DNA from: Larix sibirica
Lineage: Eukaryota; Streptophyta; Pinopsida; Pinales; Pinaceae
Length of the DNA stretch: 22,678 bases
Direction: 5' to 3'
NCBI GenBank assembly: GCA_004151065.3
Contig: NWUY0300007298.1
Span: forward strand, 1 to 22,678
Made by a program: the position numbers and the translations under genes. The notes below the pieces were generated by a model. It searched no databases. It was given only the letters and a program-made list of their open reading frames with translations, and had not been told where the DNA came from. Below, piece after piece: positions 1 through 10,160 of this stretch (within the stretch, counting starts at the first letter, position 1; every line of letters begins with the position of its first letter).

Positions 1-112
1 ATATATATTAAAAATCAGTTTAAGAAAATATATATATATATATATTAAAAAACAGTTTAAAAAAAAAATATATATATATATATAATCAGTTTAAAAAATA
101 ATATGAAGTATA
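1..112. repeat. AT-rich tandem repeat with (TA)n blocks
   Basis: Three loose repeats of a unit of about 40 bases, each made of a TA run, an A-rich run and the string CAGTTTAA. TA runs and A runs vary in length between copies, as expected from slippage. No coding potential is seen. Confidence 0.8.
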
Positions 113-346
113 ATCTACCACTAGATCAGTCTATAACAATTATTACACAAATATATATTCCACCGAACATCATCCACAATAACCGCTTATTATTAATGTC
201 CAGACTAGAAGAAACCATGACGCCAACTTATAAACCAAATCCACCACGTGGGATGGCATTTTTGAGGTAAAAATAACTAATAAATTATATTAAACCCTGT
301 ATATATTTGTTTAATCCAATGATCTGGGAAGCTCACCAAAATATCC

Positions 347-676
347 TCATCCCATGCCCATGCCCATGGCACAACCAATGGTGGTTAGAGATAATAAAGT
401 CATATTAATATTAAAATTTGACACTCTGTAAATACAAATCCTGGGTGGATGGAAGCTGCACAATTCACAACTAATAATTTGATAGCAGGGCGAACCGAGG
501 ACGTAGGTTCCAACCTCGAGGTCATCAGAGGAAGCACCCAAACCCAAACCAAATTCAGACAATAACTCTTTTCTGAGCCACTCAATCTTCTTCGTATGCT
601 CTAATGGGGATGATGATGTGAAAACGAAAACAACATCTATCTTCGGCTGCCATGCTCTGTAAAATTTTGCTGTCAA
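347..676 (-). other. Unrecognised open frame, possibly a gene relic
   Basis: An open frame of about 109 codons on the minus strand. Its upstream half has a mixed, protein-like composition (for example EWLRKELLSEF), while the downstream part degenerates into AT-driven residues and an MGMGMG run derived from a CATGCC hexamer repeat at 350-367. An acceptor-like TTTTACAG lies just upstream on the minus strand, near 653-661. I do not recognise the family. It could be one exon of a gene, a decayed gene, or chance. No partner exon was found nearby. Confidence 0.15.
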
Positions 677-831
677 ACTGGGTTGTTAACACAATGGCCA
701 ATACGTCTGTCTGCGCAGTTGGGTTCGTTCCTGTGACGCAAAAAACCAGTGGGTATGGAGATCGGTGCATGCCCGCTTCCCGTTTGCGTTGCGACCCGGC
801 TTCCAAGCTTCGGTTTCATGGACTTTCGGCG

Positions 832-858
832 TCGCAGGTTCAAATCCCGTCGCATCAT
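832..858 (+). other. Isolated pol III B-box-like sequence
   Basis: GGTTCAAATCC at 837-847 is an excellent match to the internal B box of tRNA-derived genes. The flanking bases make only an imperfect T-arm (one A-C mismatch), and no acceptor stem or A box lies at the right distance. It could be the remains of a tRNA-derived SINE, but it is not a tRNA gene. Confidence 0.25.
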
Positions 859-945
859 AGGTACGTGTATTATGAAATATAGATAATTTAGATTGCCTTG
901 TATATCCTGTTTTGCCTCAAATTTAATGTGGAACTTTGCTGTAAA

Positions 946-1360
946 TGGCAAGCAGAGAGTTCAGCGTTAAAAGCTCCATTCTTCTCAAATGCTTCTCAGG
1001 CGTGGCAATCTGACCTTAGTTTTGCTGCCATTAGAATCCTCAGTCCTGTGTCCAGTGCTTTGGAAAGATCCTTATTTTAGCAACCATCCTATGATATCAA
1101 AATAACCAAATAAACATTAAGTTGAGTAAGTGCAAAAGCTTGAAACCATTTCTAGGGAATTGAGCCCTTTTAAATGTGAAGCCAGAGGACAACTCCATAA
1201 ATTGCCAGCTCTGCCTAAAATTGCCTTATTGCTTCTCTATACTGCTTATTTATCTTATTTGAATTGCATAGAGAAACATGCCCGACGGGCTTGTGTGCCA
1301 GCAGAGAAACAAGACTACAGTTCTGCCAGTACTCCCAGTTGGCTGTGCTCTGTGAGCTGA
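946..1360 (+). other. Serine/alanine-rich coding relic, possible lost first exon
   Basis: An ATG at 946 opens a short frame (MASREFSVKSSILLK...) that stops at 1014. An overlapping frame to 1080 is rich in Ser and Ala, has few acidic residues, and reads like a plastid transit peptide after a frameshift. A third frame, from 1130 to 1360, contains a basic stretch. The nearest downstream coding exon is the ACT-domain exon at 3959, whose family carries an N-terminal transit peptide. A broken or unspliced first exon is therefore conceivable. I see no clean splice donor, and this could be chance. Confidence 0.15.
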
Positions 1361-1599
1361 CGAGCCGATTCAAAATTCCGTCGAAACTCTTTGTCAAAAT
1401 CCGTCAGACTTTGTTTTTGTCAATCAATTTGCGGAGTTTATGTTTCCTGATTGTTTTAGAGCATATGGTCCCTGATTTATTAAGAAGCCAAGTTATTGCC
1501 AAGTTTTGCTCAGTCACCGAGTTGACTCCACTCCGAGTTCAAGTCATTGCTGAGGTCAAGTCAGTGATTTTGGTTGCAAGATGAGTATCTGTTTTGTCA

Positions 1600-3180
1600 A
1601 ATAAGCACCTGGCCTCATCTACTCTCATTCCATGCCAGTAACACAGACCACAGCGAGAATGTCACCCTGATGGATGGCTTAGCAGTCCGTTGGCCTTAAA
1701 TTGGAGCCATGTTATGAGATCTAGACTATTTTGGGAAGATGCTGTCTCTCCTTGTTTGTTTTCATGTGATACTTGCTCCGATACATTGAAGCTAAGCTCC
1801 TCTCTGATTCTGCTCATACTAGTCAAGGAGGGTTTAGCTATTGGAGTAAGGTCATATGGGATAAGTATAGCCAACCATTGCCTACAATAATCATATTAAC
1901 ATTGAATGAAATCCTCAACAATGGATATGCCGGTTTGAATTTACCCACAAACATACTCAAGAAAAGGAGTGCCGAAAAAAATAGGAGCTGTTACTAGAAT
2001 GAGGAACTTGCTTTTCTTCCAAAAACTTCAGGAGATTTGATTTTTATGTGCCATTAGATATCTTAAATCCAAGGAAAATTGAAGTGTTTAAAGTTCTTTA
2101 CTCAAAGTTTCTCGTTGTCCACTTTACTAGATTTTAAACTGAAGTAATCCATGAGATGATGTTTTCGTTTTTCCCCATTGTGAGCCGCCGAAACTCAGGA
2201 TTCAAACATAATTCTCTGCTTATCAGGTACCCATGATCTCAGTGTCTTGGGAGGCCCACACAGTTGCTTGCAAGTTTTCAACCATCATGGACTAACCACC
2301 TAATCTCCTAAATTGTGGGGCTGACAGGCTGAGAAAGAGTAGCAGACCCCTCTAATGTGATGGCCTTCTTATGCCTGATGCTGGTCCATCTAGGCTTATG
2401 GTTTCCCATGGTTTTATTTTCTAGCCATGCTTGAAAATGAGTCCAGTCTTTAGGCATATTATGCTTTCAGGTTTCATGATAAACTGCTGCACTAGAATTG
2501 CTAAATATTATCTTGGCTGGTGCAAATATTTAGGGTGGGGTCCCATGGAGGGGACTAAGATGTAACTTTGCCAGGGATTGATAGCTCCATGCAACATGAA
2601 AAGAGGTGCTTACATATAGGAATTGGATCTGCTTCTTGAAAAAAGGGTGCCCTACCGTCCACAGTGAGTCCTTTCCAGTGGTTACAGGAGGGGGTAGCCT
2701 TTAGCTACTTTAGTTTATTTGTTTTAGTTGAAACACAGAATTCCTACAACATCCTAGTGCAAAGTTCCTTCATAGTCTTCTTTTTGTCAAGGAAATCCTA
2801 AAATTTCTCTAGCAGCCAATAGTGAGAAGATTTGTAAGCTATAGGGCCAAGAATTGTTCTTAAATACAGCTACCACTCTGACAAGTTCATTGAAGCTGTA
2901 GCTCTGACAAGAACAAAGCAGGTCCTACTGTGAAAAGCTTGAAACCCCTGTATGCAACCCTGAGGTTAGTCTATTTTTCATCCTAATTACAAATCTGCAT
3001 AGAAACAATGTAAAACCTATGTAATTACTTAGACTTAATAGCCAATTTTAACTATATCTTATTTTGAAGACTTGTATATGATTAATAAACCCCAAAGGAT
3101 TACATCATTGAAAATAAGGTTTTCTGGCATAGTTAACTGATTAACATTGTTTTTGAATGGTGGTTGTTTCTGCAGTTGTA
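1600..3180. other. Gene-free stretch, nothing firmly identified
   Basis: No convincing exon, LINE motif, tail or repeat was found. A reversed B-box-like string near 2197-2206 (GGATTCAAAC read on +) lacks a convincing A box at the right spacing. All reading frames are broken by frequent stops. It may be promoter or intron of the ACR-like gene, or old anonymous repeat. Confidence 0.5.
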
Positions 3181-3183
3181 CAA

Positions 3184-3409
3184 ATTGCTGTTGAATTTCT
3201 GGTTTTCACTATGTAAAGAAATTTTGAGCCAATGTGTTTTGAGTGAACTCATAAATAAGCCAATAGAAGCATGTTCTCTTACATTCTATAGATAAGCCGA
3301 TAGAAGCATGTTCTCTTACGTTCTACAGATAAGCCCTGCTGATGAGTTCACTTGAAACACGTTGGTTCAAAATTTCTTTCTGCAGTGAAAACCATAATTG
3401 AACAGCAAT
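3184..3409. repeat. Long imperfect inverted repeat (hairpin, MITE-like)
   Basis: The left arm 3184-3252 and the reverse complement of 3342-3409 align over about 68 bases with roughly eight or nine differences, including one indel. For example, both arms share GGTTTTCACT, AAAGAAATTTTGA and AGTGAACTCAT. The loop of about 89 bases is itself a tandem duplication. The size suits a foldback MITE or a young hairpin RNA locus. No clear target site duplication was seen. It lies about 550 bases upstream of the ACT-domain exon, in a likely intron or promoter. Confidence 0.8.
3257..3330. repeat. Two tandem copies of a 37-bp unit inside the hairpin loop
   Basis: Units 3257-3293 and 3294-3330 both begin AAGCC and share ATAGAAGCATGTTCTCTTAC. 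They differ at only a few bases, and a partial third AAGCC follows at 3331. They fill most of the loop between the two inverted arms. Confidence 0.9.
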
Positions 3410-3958
3410 ATTACGAGTATTGTACCGATTGTTACAAAATGCTATTTTGAGTACATGCTTGTATATCTTTTGTATTTATATGCCTGGTTACTGTGTTGTT
3501 CTGTATTATTTTACTACTGAAGAACATAATCAGTTCCTGAGCATAGCATACTGCAAGTGTCTGTGTGACTGTGTGGGTGTCGAGATAATAAGTGTATTTT
3601 ACTTATCAAAGGGATGTGCTTTAAAGTTTATGCAGAGAATGATTGCAAGATACAATACTTTTTACAATAGCATCCTGCCTTTAGAGTAGGATAGTATGAC
3701 ATTTTTGGCACATTACCCTCAATTGACTAATGGCAGTTGCTGTTTTGGTTTGATGCTAGATTATTATGTCAGGCTGAAATAAATCCTTCCAGTATGGCAA
3801 TGCCAACTTTGGAGGTATGGTTTTATCTTAGACTGAAGTCATGTTATCCATCATTGACAACATTCTGTAACTGATTTTAGACATTTTGAGTGTCTATAAT
3901 TTGTTGGGCTATAAATCTGATTCCAAATCCATTTGTTTGATGCCTGTCTCATGGACAG

Positions 3959-4081
3959 GAGGGAAGTACTGACAGTGATGTTATTCCAGTACCAAAGGTT
4001 ACAATAGATCAAGATTCGGATCCAAATGCAACAGTGGTTGAGATCACTTTTGGAGATCGTCTGGGTGCCCTTCTTGATACA
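3959..4081 (+). CDS. ACR12-like: ACT-domain protein, ACR11/ACR12 (DS12) type, exon
   Basis: This exon of 41 codons is bounded by an acceptor (CATGGACAG, AG at 3957-3958) and a donor (GTATTG at 4082). It begins [13 protein letters not shown] and contains [16 protein letters not shown] followed by [11 protein letters not shown], a strongly conserved start of the first ACT domain in plant plastid ACR11/ACR12 proteins. These small regulatory proteins carry two ACT domains behind a transit peptide. ACR11 is known to interact with glutamine synthetase and Fd-GOGAT in Arabidopsis; the role of ACR12 is less clear. The exon ends in phase 0 and joins in frame to the exon at 4781. The acidic start and lack of a Met show that an upstream exon (transit peptide) is missing or unrecognised. 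The frame is undamaged, so this may belong to a live gene. Confidence 0.85.
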
Positions 4082-4210
4082 GTATTGTTGATACTCATAA
4101 ATCCTCAAAATATTAAAGTGGATGTAACCAAAATATCAAAAATTTCATGACAGCCTTTGCTCAGTATATTAATAGTTCTGTTGTTGTTTTCTGAAGGTAG
4201 TGAGCAATAT

Positions 4211-4440
4211 GATAAGATAAGATAAGATACTTTTATTAATGTCCAACAAAAGACCACATAGGTAGGTCAAAGGGACAAAAAGTACATCCATTGTCAATAC
4301 AAAATGGGAGTGCCAGGGCATCTCCTAGAACAATGCTAAAAGCAGAAAAATAATAATGTCTAAGATCTAAGGGCCGGTTAGAGACCAGCCTCAACATGTC
4401 TAGCAAAATAAAAGCTTAACAGCTAAAAGAGAGAGTATAA
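4211..4440 (-). mobile_element. 5'-truncated LINE-B 3' end in the ACR-like intron
   Basis: Read on the minus strand, this matches the LINE-B 3' end at 15.9-16.09 kb: a CACTCCCATTTTGTATT-like segment, TTTGACCTA, then TTGTTGGACATTAATAAAA and a TCTTA/TTATC tail (on + as GATAAGATAAGATAAGATA from 4211). Homology fades near 4440, where the 5' truncation probably lies. It is wholly inside the intron 4082-4780 and opposite in orientation to the gene. Confidence 0.8.
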
Positions 4441-4780
4441 GATACCCCGACCAGCGTTGCCTTGCAAAACAATTTGTTTTCTAATTATTTTATGGGATGT
4501 TTTGTTTATCAACTCATTGCTGTGAAATTATTCCTTTTTGAAGTAATGAGATATTGACTTTAGAAGTCCCTTCCTACTAAAGAAAATTTCTTTAATGCAA
4601 CATTTTAATTGCTTATAGTTAAAACATTTTGTTCTAAACATTGAACTGTGGCCTTGAATTCATGGAATTGTAGTTTTATGTAATTTGATTGACAAAATTG
4701 AGACAGCAATGAATGATATTCAGAAAAAGCAGCATTCAAATTTTAGCAACTGTGAATAATTTTTTTTGTTCATGCTACAG

Positions 4781-4875
4781 ATGGCGGCCCTTAGAGATCT
4801 GGGTTTGAATGTTGTGAAAGCAAATGTGTTCTTGGACTCTTCTGGCAAGCACAACACATTCGCCATAACCCGAGC
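4781..4875 (+). CDS. ACR12-like: ACT-domain protein, ACR11/ACR12 (DS12) type, next exon
   Basis: The acceptor CATGCTACAG ends at 4780 and the donor GTAAGC begins at 4876. The exon has 31 codons plus two bases and reads [20 protein letters not shown], then [11 protein letters not shown]. Joined to the previous exon it gives [19 protein letters not shown], the strand-helix-strand core of an ACT domain. The [12 protein letters not shown] motif is closer to ACR12 than to ACR11. Its ATG is an internal codon, not a start. The next exon should encode the rest of the first ACT domain and a linker and should begin by completing the split GCN codon. I found none before the window ends, where about 11 kb of LINE sequence and then DA1 exons follow. 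The gene is thus truncated, split by a huge intron, or a captured fragment. Confidence 0.85.
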
Positions 4876-5099
4876 GTAAGCAATGGACTGCGTTCTCATT
4901 CAGTTTATTTCTGCCTTCTACTGATCTATAAATATTATTGTTATCTGTTCATCATCTACCAATGCTGTTTTCTGCTTATCTTTTTATTTCTGAGCACATG
5001 TATTCTCCAAAATTTAGATCATTCTTATTTTATTTAAGGGTAAAATGTTTTTCCATTAATGGAGCTGCCGCAAAATCAAAAGAGTACATTGTAATATTT

Positions 5100-7770
5100 T
5101 TTTTACAAAATATGTGAGCCTTTTGTCAGATTTGGCAGTCCAAGGGTGGTTGTCCCCGAAGAGAATAGATTTTTAGGTGACCAAGGAAAGGGTGAAATAA
5201 GCATATGGAGATTCGACTCACCTCTAGGTGGCCTGAACTTTTCTGCAGTACCAGAAAATATGCTTGGCTAATTCATGTGCACTGCAAGGCATAAAGGGGA
5301 CATAGGAGACCCAAATGAGATCAGTGATGACTTAACGCCAACCCATCATAAATTAAGGACCAGGAAAAAGGGCTATTTTTGGTTTAATCATGGTCTTCCA
5401 AATAGCCTCAAGTTTGTAGCTCCAGGTTGAGAGCACGGACTTAAGTTTCCAGGCTTCATTAAGTTTGGCATGAATTTGTCGAGTGACCATTGGTCACTCG
5501 TAAGCATCGGTTGGCTTATACTTTTGGAAAGGTTTGGAGTGTTTCCACTTCCAATCCTTTCTCCAATTGACTGGGTTCTTGATACCAAGATTGAAAGACA
5601 ATGAGGTAGGGATTATTTTGTTGATCCTTTCAAGGGTGATCTTTTGTACATTATTAGGATGAATTTAACTTTGAATGTGTTCCATGACATATAGTCCATC
5701 TGTTGCTGGTAGTATAAGTCCTTGATTGTCTTTATGAGCATAAAGAGGCGAGAGGTTGGAGGCAAGAGGTTGGAGGCAAGGGATGCCATCAGTGACCACC
5801 AAATTGAGTGATCAATGAAAGAAATTCTTGCTCTAAATTGGTTATCCCACCATCTTAAATGTGACTTGGGCATTACCTAGGCCCTTCAAATGCTTTGCGC
5901 CACAAAAGTACTTCAAATCTTGATAGGAGCTGGAGTGAGATCTAGGGTCTTTAGAAATTGAGCCCTCTCTAGCACCTTTTGCCATATGGCTCAACTATTG
6001 TTAGAAAATTGTGCAAGAGGATCTTCCAAGCCTCTCTTCCTTCAATAGCTTGAATAATCCATTTAGCACAAAGAGCTTGAGCTTATGTATAGATGTCGAT
6101 CACTCCCAGCCCCACCTTTTCTCTTGGGGAGCTACAAATGTTCATGGCCACTCTATGAAAGACTTTTCCCATAAAACTGCATCCAAATGAATGATAGGAG
6201 TGCTTTAGTAAGTTTGCCATAGGCTACTGCTGTAGGACCCCAACATGAAGAGTTAAAAATGTGCATGGACACCAACAGTTCAGTGTAGATTTAAAACTAA
6301 GTTTTCAAAGGCATTGGCTTGTCTAGTGACCTAAAAATTGTTTTTGTACTCTTCAAAACGTGTGGCCAATGCTCAATTGGAGAAGATCGAAAGGCAAAGG
6401 GTATGCTTTAGGTTTTGAAAATTTGCAGAGGTTGTATCCAAGCCTGGCTAAGGTTATCCAACCTTTGTCAACTCACTCTAGCTTTGCCTATAATAGTGTG
6501 TTTTGGTCCATTAGATGTTGGCGTTGCAGATGGATGCTATACATAATATATCAATCCACTCCAACATATTATTGAAGGTTTTCATGTTCTCCATTATTAT
6601 GACAAATGAATTTATATGTGGAGTGCCTATTGACCAACTGGCCAAAGTTATGAGTAGGCAGATGAATACCTTTGATTTTGCCTTGGTTGATTTTCCATAC
6701 CAATAGGTAGCCAAGGCTTTGGCCACCAAGACATGTTAACGTGGGGAGAGTGGGCATCCTTCTCTGATTCATTCGAAAAATTAGATGTCTTCTGACTTTA
6801 ATTTGTTAATATCAAGGTTGATTAAATCATCTACAGAGTTTTAATTGGTTTTGATAAATAATGAAGCAAAATCTAGGACTTGAAGCATTGGGATTATAAA
6901 TTGTTGTTTGCTCCGATCACAAGACTTCTTGTTGATCTTAGTAAATAATATACATTGGTGTATGTGTCTTACCCATTCTATAGCCCCTCCCACACAACAA
7001 TCATATTAATGTAAGATATAATGTCCATCTTATAGAGGTAGTTTTGATATGGTTCAATGATCTTCAACAATGTCTTTTCAACCCATAAAAATATCGTACC
7101 TTTTTCCATTATTGAAAATAAAATAGATACATTTTGTTATTTGTGCCATTGGAATGACATAAGAGAGCATAGTGGCATCACATATATACTAAAAAGATGC
7201 TCAAATCAGAATGTCCACCGATCAACCATTAGTTCAGATAAACACTAGTATGGACCTCTCAAAACCTTCAACAATATATATGGAAGTATTTAAGCTTCCG
7301 TCAACTATGAATCCCACCCAATCAATATCAAAGTGAAATCTATTGACATTCAAGGCTAAGAACTTTGTCCATCAACATTTATTGGTTAGCTTGCACAACC
7401 ATGATGGCCCCATGAGGGGTTGACATGTCAAATTAGCAGACTTAAACCTTGATGGGGGGGAATATCACCATCCCTGCTTTACCAACCAGCCAATCCCTTT
7501 GTTGACATCATTATATATATTAGATTCACAAAGCTAAAGCTTTGGCTAAAATCTTGAAAGACATGTCAATGAGGTTGATAGGCTTCCAACTATTGATAAG
7601 GTTGTGATCCCCCACCTTTAGGATGAATTTGCTATAGCCTTTGTTGAAGATCTCACCCAAAGACTGCATTTTGATGGCTTATTGGTAAATCTATATTAAC
7701 TCCAGATCCATGAAATTCCAAGTGGCCTTATAAAATTTGACCGAAAAACCTTCTTCCCCTCTCTCACCTT
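5100..7770 (-). mobile_element. LINE-A: L1-like reverse transcriptase half, decayed
   Basis: Read on the minus strand from high to low coordinates, the order is that of a plant L1 ORF2. At about 7752-7722 there is GFSVKFYK (the GFPVEFYK block). At about 7657-7530 come KVGD, KPINLID and KILAKALAL. At about 7335-7270 lies WVGFIVDGSLN, corresponding to QTGF--GR. At 6765-6743 EGCPLSP is the RT signature. At about 6700-6600 KINQGKIKGIHLP occurs. At about 5600-5390 there is a Trp/Lys-rich segment including QIHAKLNEAWKLKS, and at about 5290-5240 a Cys/His knuckle with HELAKHIFWYC. The position expected for the catalytic FADD reads S-T-Y-K. Many stops and frameshifts make it inactive. An 8-base T run at 5098-5105 could be what remains of an A tail, but the 3' end is not secure. 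Confidence 0.85.
7365..7500 (-). mobile_element. tRNA-derived SINE inserted in LINE-A RT
   Basis: On the minus strand an A-box-like GGCTGGTTGGTAAAGCAGGG is followed by CAAGGTTTAAGTCTG in the B-box position. The spacing and the intervening GATGGTGATATTCC-like string match the head of the SINE at 18550-18716. The distance between two RT blocks (KILAKALAL and WVGFIVDG) is about 140 bases longer than expected, as an insertion predicts. GTTGACAT at 7501-7508 and again at 7419-7426 could be a target duplication or chance. The 3' limit is uncertain. Confidence 0.55.
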
Positions 7771-8596
7771 GTTTTCTGTCTATAGCTTCAGCATGCCTCG
7801 ACATTTGTAATTTATGCTCAACATGGTTTTGTATCTGCACTACTTTTCATTTTTATTGGCTAGTTATGTTAATGCTTTTATGCTTTTGATATAGTATTAG
7901 GCATTGCTCTTGCACTCCCACTCCCACTTCCACTCCGACTGTGTATTTACCCTGGTTGTGCTGTTGTGCCCCATTGACCTAATTTTTGTGGTCATTCGTT
8001 GGACATTAATAAAATTATCTTATCTTATCTAGGATTGTAGATTTCTTGTCAACCATCTTTTATAGGGAAGTGTCATCTCATCTAGTGAGATGGACTAGTC
8101 ACACAGACCTTTTTGTGTCTGTCACTTTTCAGAGACCAAATGGTCGTAGCTTTGCGCCAACATATTTTCTTCTGTGATCCCTTATGTATGAAAAGTAAGT
8201 TCGAGTGAGAGATACTCTTTTTCAATACCTGACCTGTTATGTGACATGGCCTACATCTGATTTGATTTTTGCAATCTGCTCGGAGACTTGTTTTGAGGCC
8301 ATAGCTCACAAATAATCCTTATAGAATGTCCCCAATTCTAAGGCAGTGGAGGCGAGCATGTATTTATTCCTTCTTAGAATTCTGTAGCTCAATGATATTT
8401 AAGCAATGCCCAAGCTTGGTGGCTTTGTCTTGCAAACTTTTGTCATAAGAGTGGGCCTGAAGGAGCTTATTAACCTTCTTGATTTATGTGGCCATTGCCT
8501 TTGACCAGGTGTCCTCTAATGGTTCAATTTGTTTGCCATTGCCTCAGAGAAGAGAGTTTGTTCTAATAACTGCTTCATCCCATCATTTAACCCACC
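7737..8596. repeat. Tandem composite unit 1 (LINE-A linker plus LINE-B 3' end)
   Basis: This is the first of three tandem units. Its left part (about 7760-8030) is a LINE-B 3' end on + with the tail TTATCTTATCTTATCT ending at 8030. The rest, read on minus, is the endonuclease-RT linker of LINE-A (for example KKVNKLLQAHSYDKSLQDKA and AKIKSD). The left edge runs directly into LINE-A GFSVKFYK. The right junction, after CCCACC at 8591-8596, jumps back to the start of the next unit. No SINE is present here, so this is the cleanest unit, about 860 bases. Confidence 0.85.
7780..8030 (+). mobile_element. LINE-B 3' end, copy in unit 1
   Basis: GTGTATTTACCCTGGTTGTG, CCCCATTGACCTAAT and GTCATTCGTTGGACATTAAT precede AAAATTATCTTATCTTATCT. 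The segment is nearly the same as the end of the longer LINE-B copy at 16010-16093. It is 5'-truncated and carries no coding part. It is opposite to LINE-A, so it is an insertion into it. Confidence 0.85.
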
Positions 8597-8639
8597 TTGA
8601 TTCGCCTTTCTTCCTGCCTCTCCCCTCATTTTGCTTTTT

Positions 8640-9064
8640 GCTTTAGCATGCCTTGACATTTGTATTTTATACTTGACATGGTTTTCTATATGCACTACTT
8701 TTCATTTCTATTAGATAGTTAATTTAGCTCTTTTATGCTTTTGATAAAGTAGTGATAGGCATTGCTTTCTCACTCCCATTGTGTATTTACATTGGTTGTA
8801 CTTTTGAGTCCCATTGGCCTAATTGTTTTTATTCCTTGTGAATACAAATCATTCCACTCACAAGCCCATATACAAGAATGAGATTGCTGGTACCTTGCTA
8901 GCCCCAACCAACAATTGACTGACGAAGAGCCTACATCAATAACTTTATCACAAAGAGCACACATGTCACAAGCAGGAATTGAAACTACACCCAATTGACA
9001 ATTGACATAATCGATGTGGTCATTCTTTTGACATTATTAAACTTGTCTTATCTTATCTTATCTA
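8640..9064 (+). mobile_element. LINE-B 3' end, copy in unit 2, split by a SINE
   Basis: The 3' untranslated part runs to CCATTGGCCTAATTG at 8811-8825, is interrupted, and resumes near 9000 with GTGGTCATTC and ACATTATTAAACTTG. It ends in three TCTTA/TTATC repeats at about 9046-9064. Confidence 0.8.
8826..8999 (-). mobile_element. SINE-like insertion in unit 2
   Basis: Units 1 and 3 lack this block. CCTAAT joins directly to the TGTGGTCATT region there, whereas unit 2 has about 170 extra bases. On the minus strand the block begins GGGTGTAGTTTCAATTCCTG, which resembles a B box, and ends GGAATAAAAA, a short A-rich tail. AATTG occurs at both edges (8821-8825 and 8993-8997) as a possible target duplication. 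No A box is present, so the copy is 5'-truncated or not tRNA-derived. Confidence 0.65.
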
Positions 9065-9654
9065 GGATTGTAGATTTTTTGTCAACCATATTGTGCAAGG
9101 TAACATATAGCGCATCTAATGAGACGTGCTAGTCACACATCTTTTTGTGTCTTTGCCACTTTTTAGGGGACCAATAGATGTAGCTTTGCATGGCTACCAT
9201 ATATTCTTCATGATCCTTTATGAATGAAAAGTAAATTTGTAGTGAGAGAAACTCTTTTTCAATACCAAATTGTTATGTGACATGGCCTACATATGATTTG
9301 ATGGTTGCAATCTGCTCAAAGACTAGAGGCCATAACTTGAAAATAGTCTTGATAGATTGTCCCCAATTCTAAGGAAATGGAGGTGAGCACGTATTACGCC
9401 TCCTTAGATTTCCATAGCTCCACATTATTTAAGCAATGCCCAAGCTTGGTGGCCCTATCTTGCAAACTTTTGTTATGAGGATAGGCTTGGAGGAGCTAAT
9501 TAACCTTGTCAATTTATGTGGCCATTGCCTTTGTCTATGTGTTCTCTAATGGTTAATTTTGTTTGCCATAGCCTCAAAGAAGAGAGTTTGTTGCTTCATC
9601 CCATCATTCAATGCACCCTAATTCCCCTTTCTTCCTCTCTCTTCCCTCATTTTG

Positions 9655-9890
9655 CTTCTAGTTCCAACATGCCTTGTTCTCTGTAGTTTATGCTTGACAT
9701 GGTTTTTATATTTGCACTATTTTTCTTCTTCTATTGGATAGTTATTTTAGCTCCTTTATGCTTTTGTTATAGTGATAGGCATCGCTTTCGCACTCCCCTT
9801 GTGTATTTACATTGGTTGTACTTTTGAGACCCATTGACCTAATTATTGGGGTCATTTGTTGGACATTGTCAAAATTATCTTATCCTATTT
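9655..9890 (+). mobile_element. LINE-B 3' end, copy in unit 3
   Basis: GTGTATTTACATTGGTTGTA, CCCATTGACCTAATTA and GTCATTTGTTGGACATTGTC lead to AAAATTATCTTATCCTATTT. The tail repeats are more eroded than in units 1 and 2. Because all three units carry this insertion at the same place, it preceded the amplification. Confidence 0.8.
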
Positions 9891-10160
9891 AGGACTTTAG
9901 ATTTCTTCTCAACCATCTTTTGCAGGGAAACATATAGCTCATCCATTGACATTGGCTAATCAGCCATATTTTTGTGTGTCTTTCACTTTTCAGGGGACCA
10001 AATGGATGTAGGTTTGTATGGCTACCATATTTTCTTTAGCCTTATGATTGAAAAGTAAGTTGGTAGCAAGAGACCTCTTTTTTAATAATGGATGCTCGTG
10101 TTACATGGTGTCTAATTGGATTGTTGCAACTCGCTTGGAGACTTGCTTTGAGGCCATAGC

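Larger units (their letters stand above)
8597..9617. repeat. Tandem composite unit 2
   Basis: It repeats unit 1 in the same order: a purine/pyrimidine-biased start (CCTTTCTTCC-like), CATGCCTTGACATTTGTA at 8649-8666, LINE-B 3' end with tail ending at 9064, then the LINE-A linker (minus strand). It is about 170 bases longer than unit 1 because a SINE-like element interrupts the LINE-B part at 8826-8999. It ends with GCACC at 9613-9617. Differences to units 1 and 3 are scattered throughout, so the amplification is old. Confidence 0.85.

Noticed and set aside
780-870. Possible tRNA gene around the GGTTCAAATCC string
   Set aside because: No matching acceptor or anticodon stem, no A box at tRNA spacing, and the T-stem has a mismatch.
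2160-2260. Reversed SINE suggested by GGATTCAAAC and a CTGCTTATC...CTCAGTG string
   Set aside because: The spacing between the A-like and B-like parts is too short and the match is weak.
5751-5778. Two 14-bp tandem copies (AGAGGTTGGAGGCA)
   Set aside because: Simple slippage inside LINE-A; no wider structure.
8082-8309. Minus-strand frame as an independent small gene
   Set aside because: It is part of the LINE-A endonuclease-RT linker in tandem unit 1.
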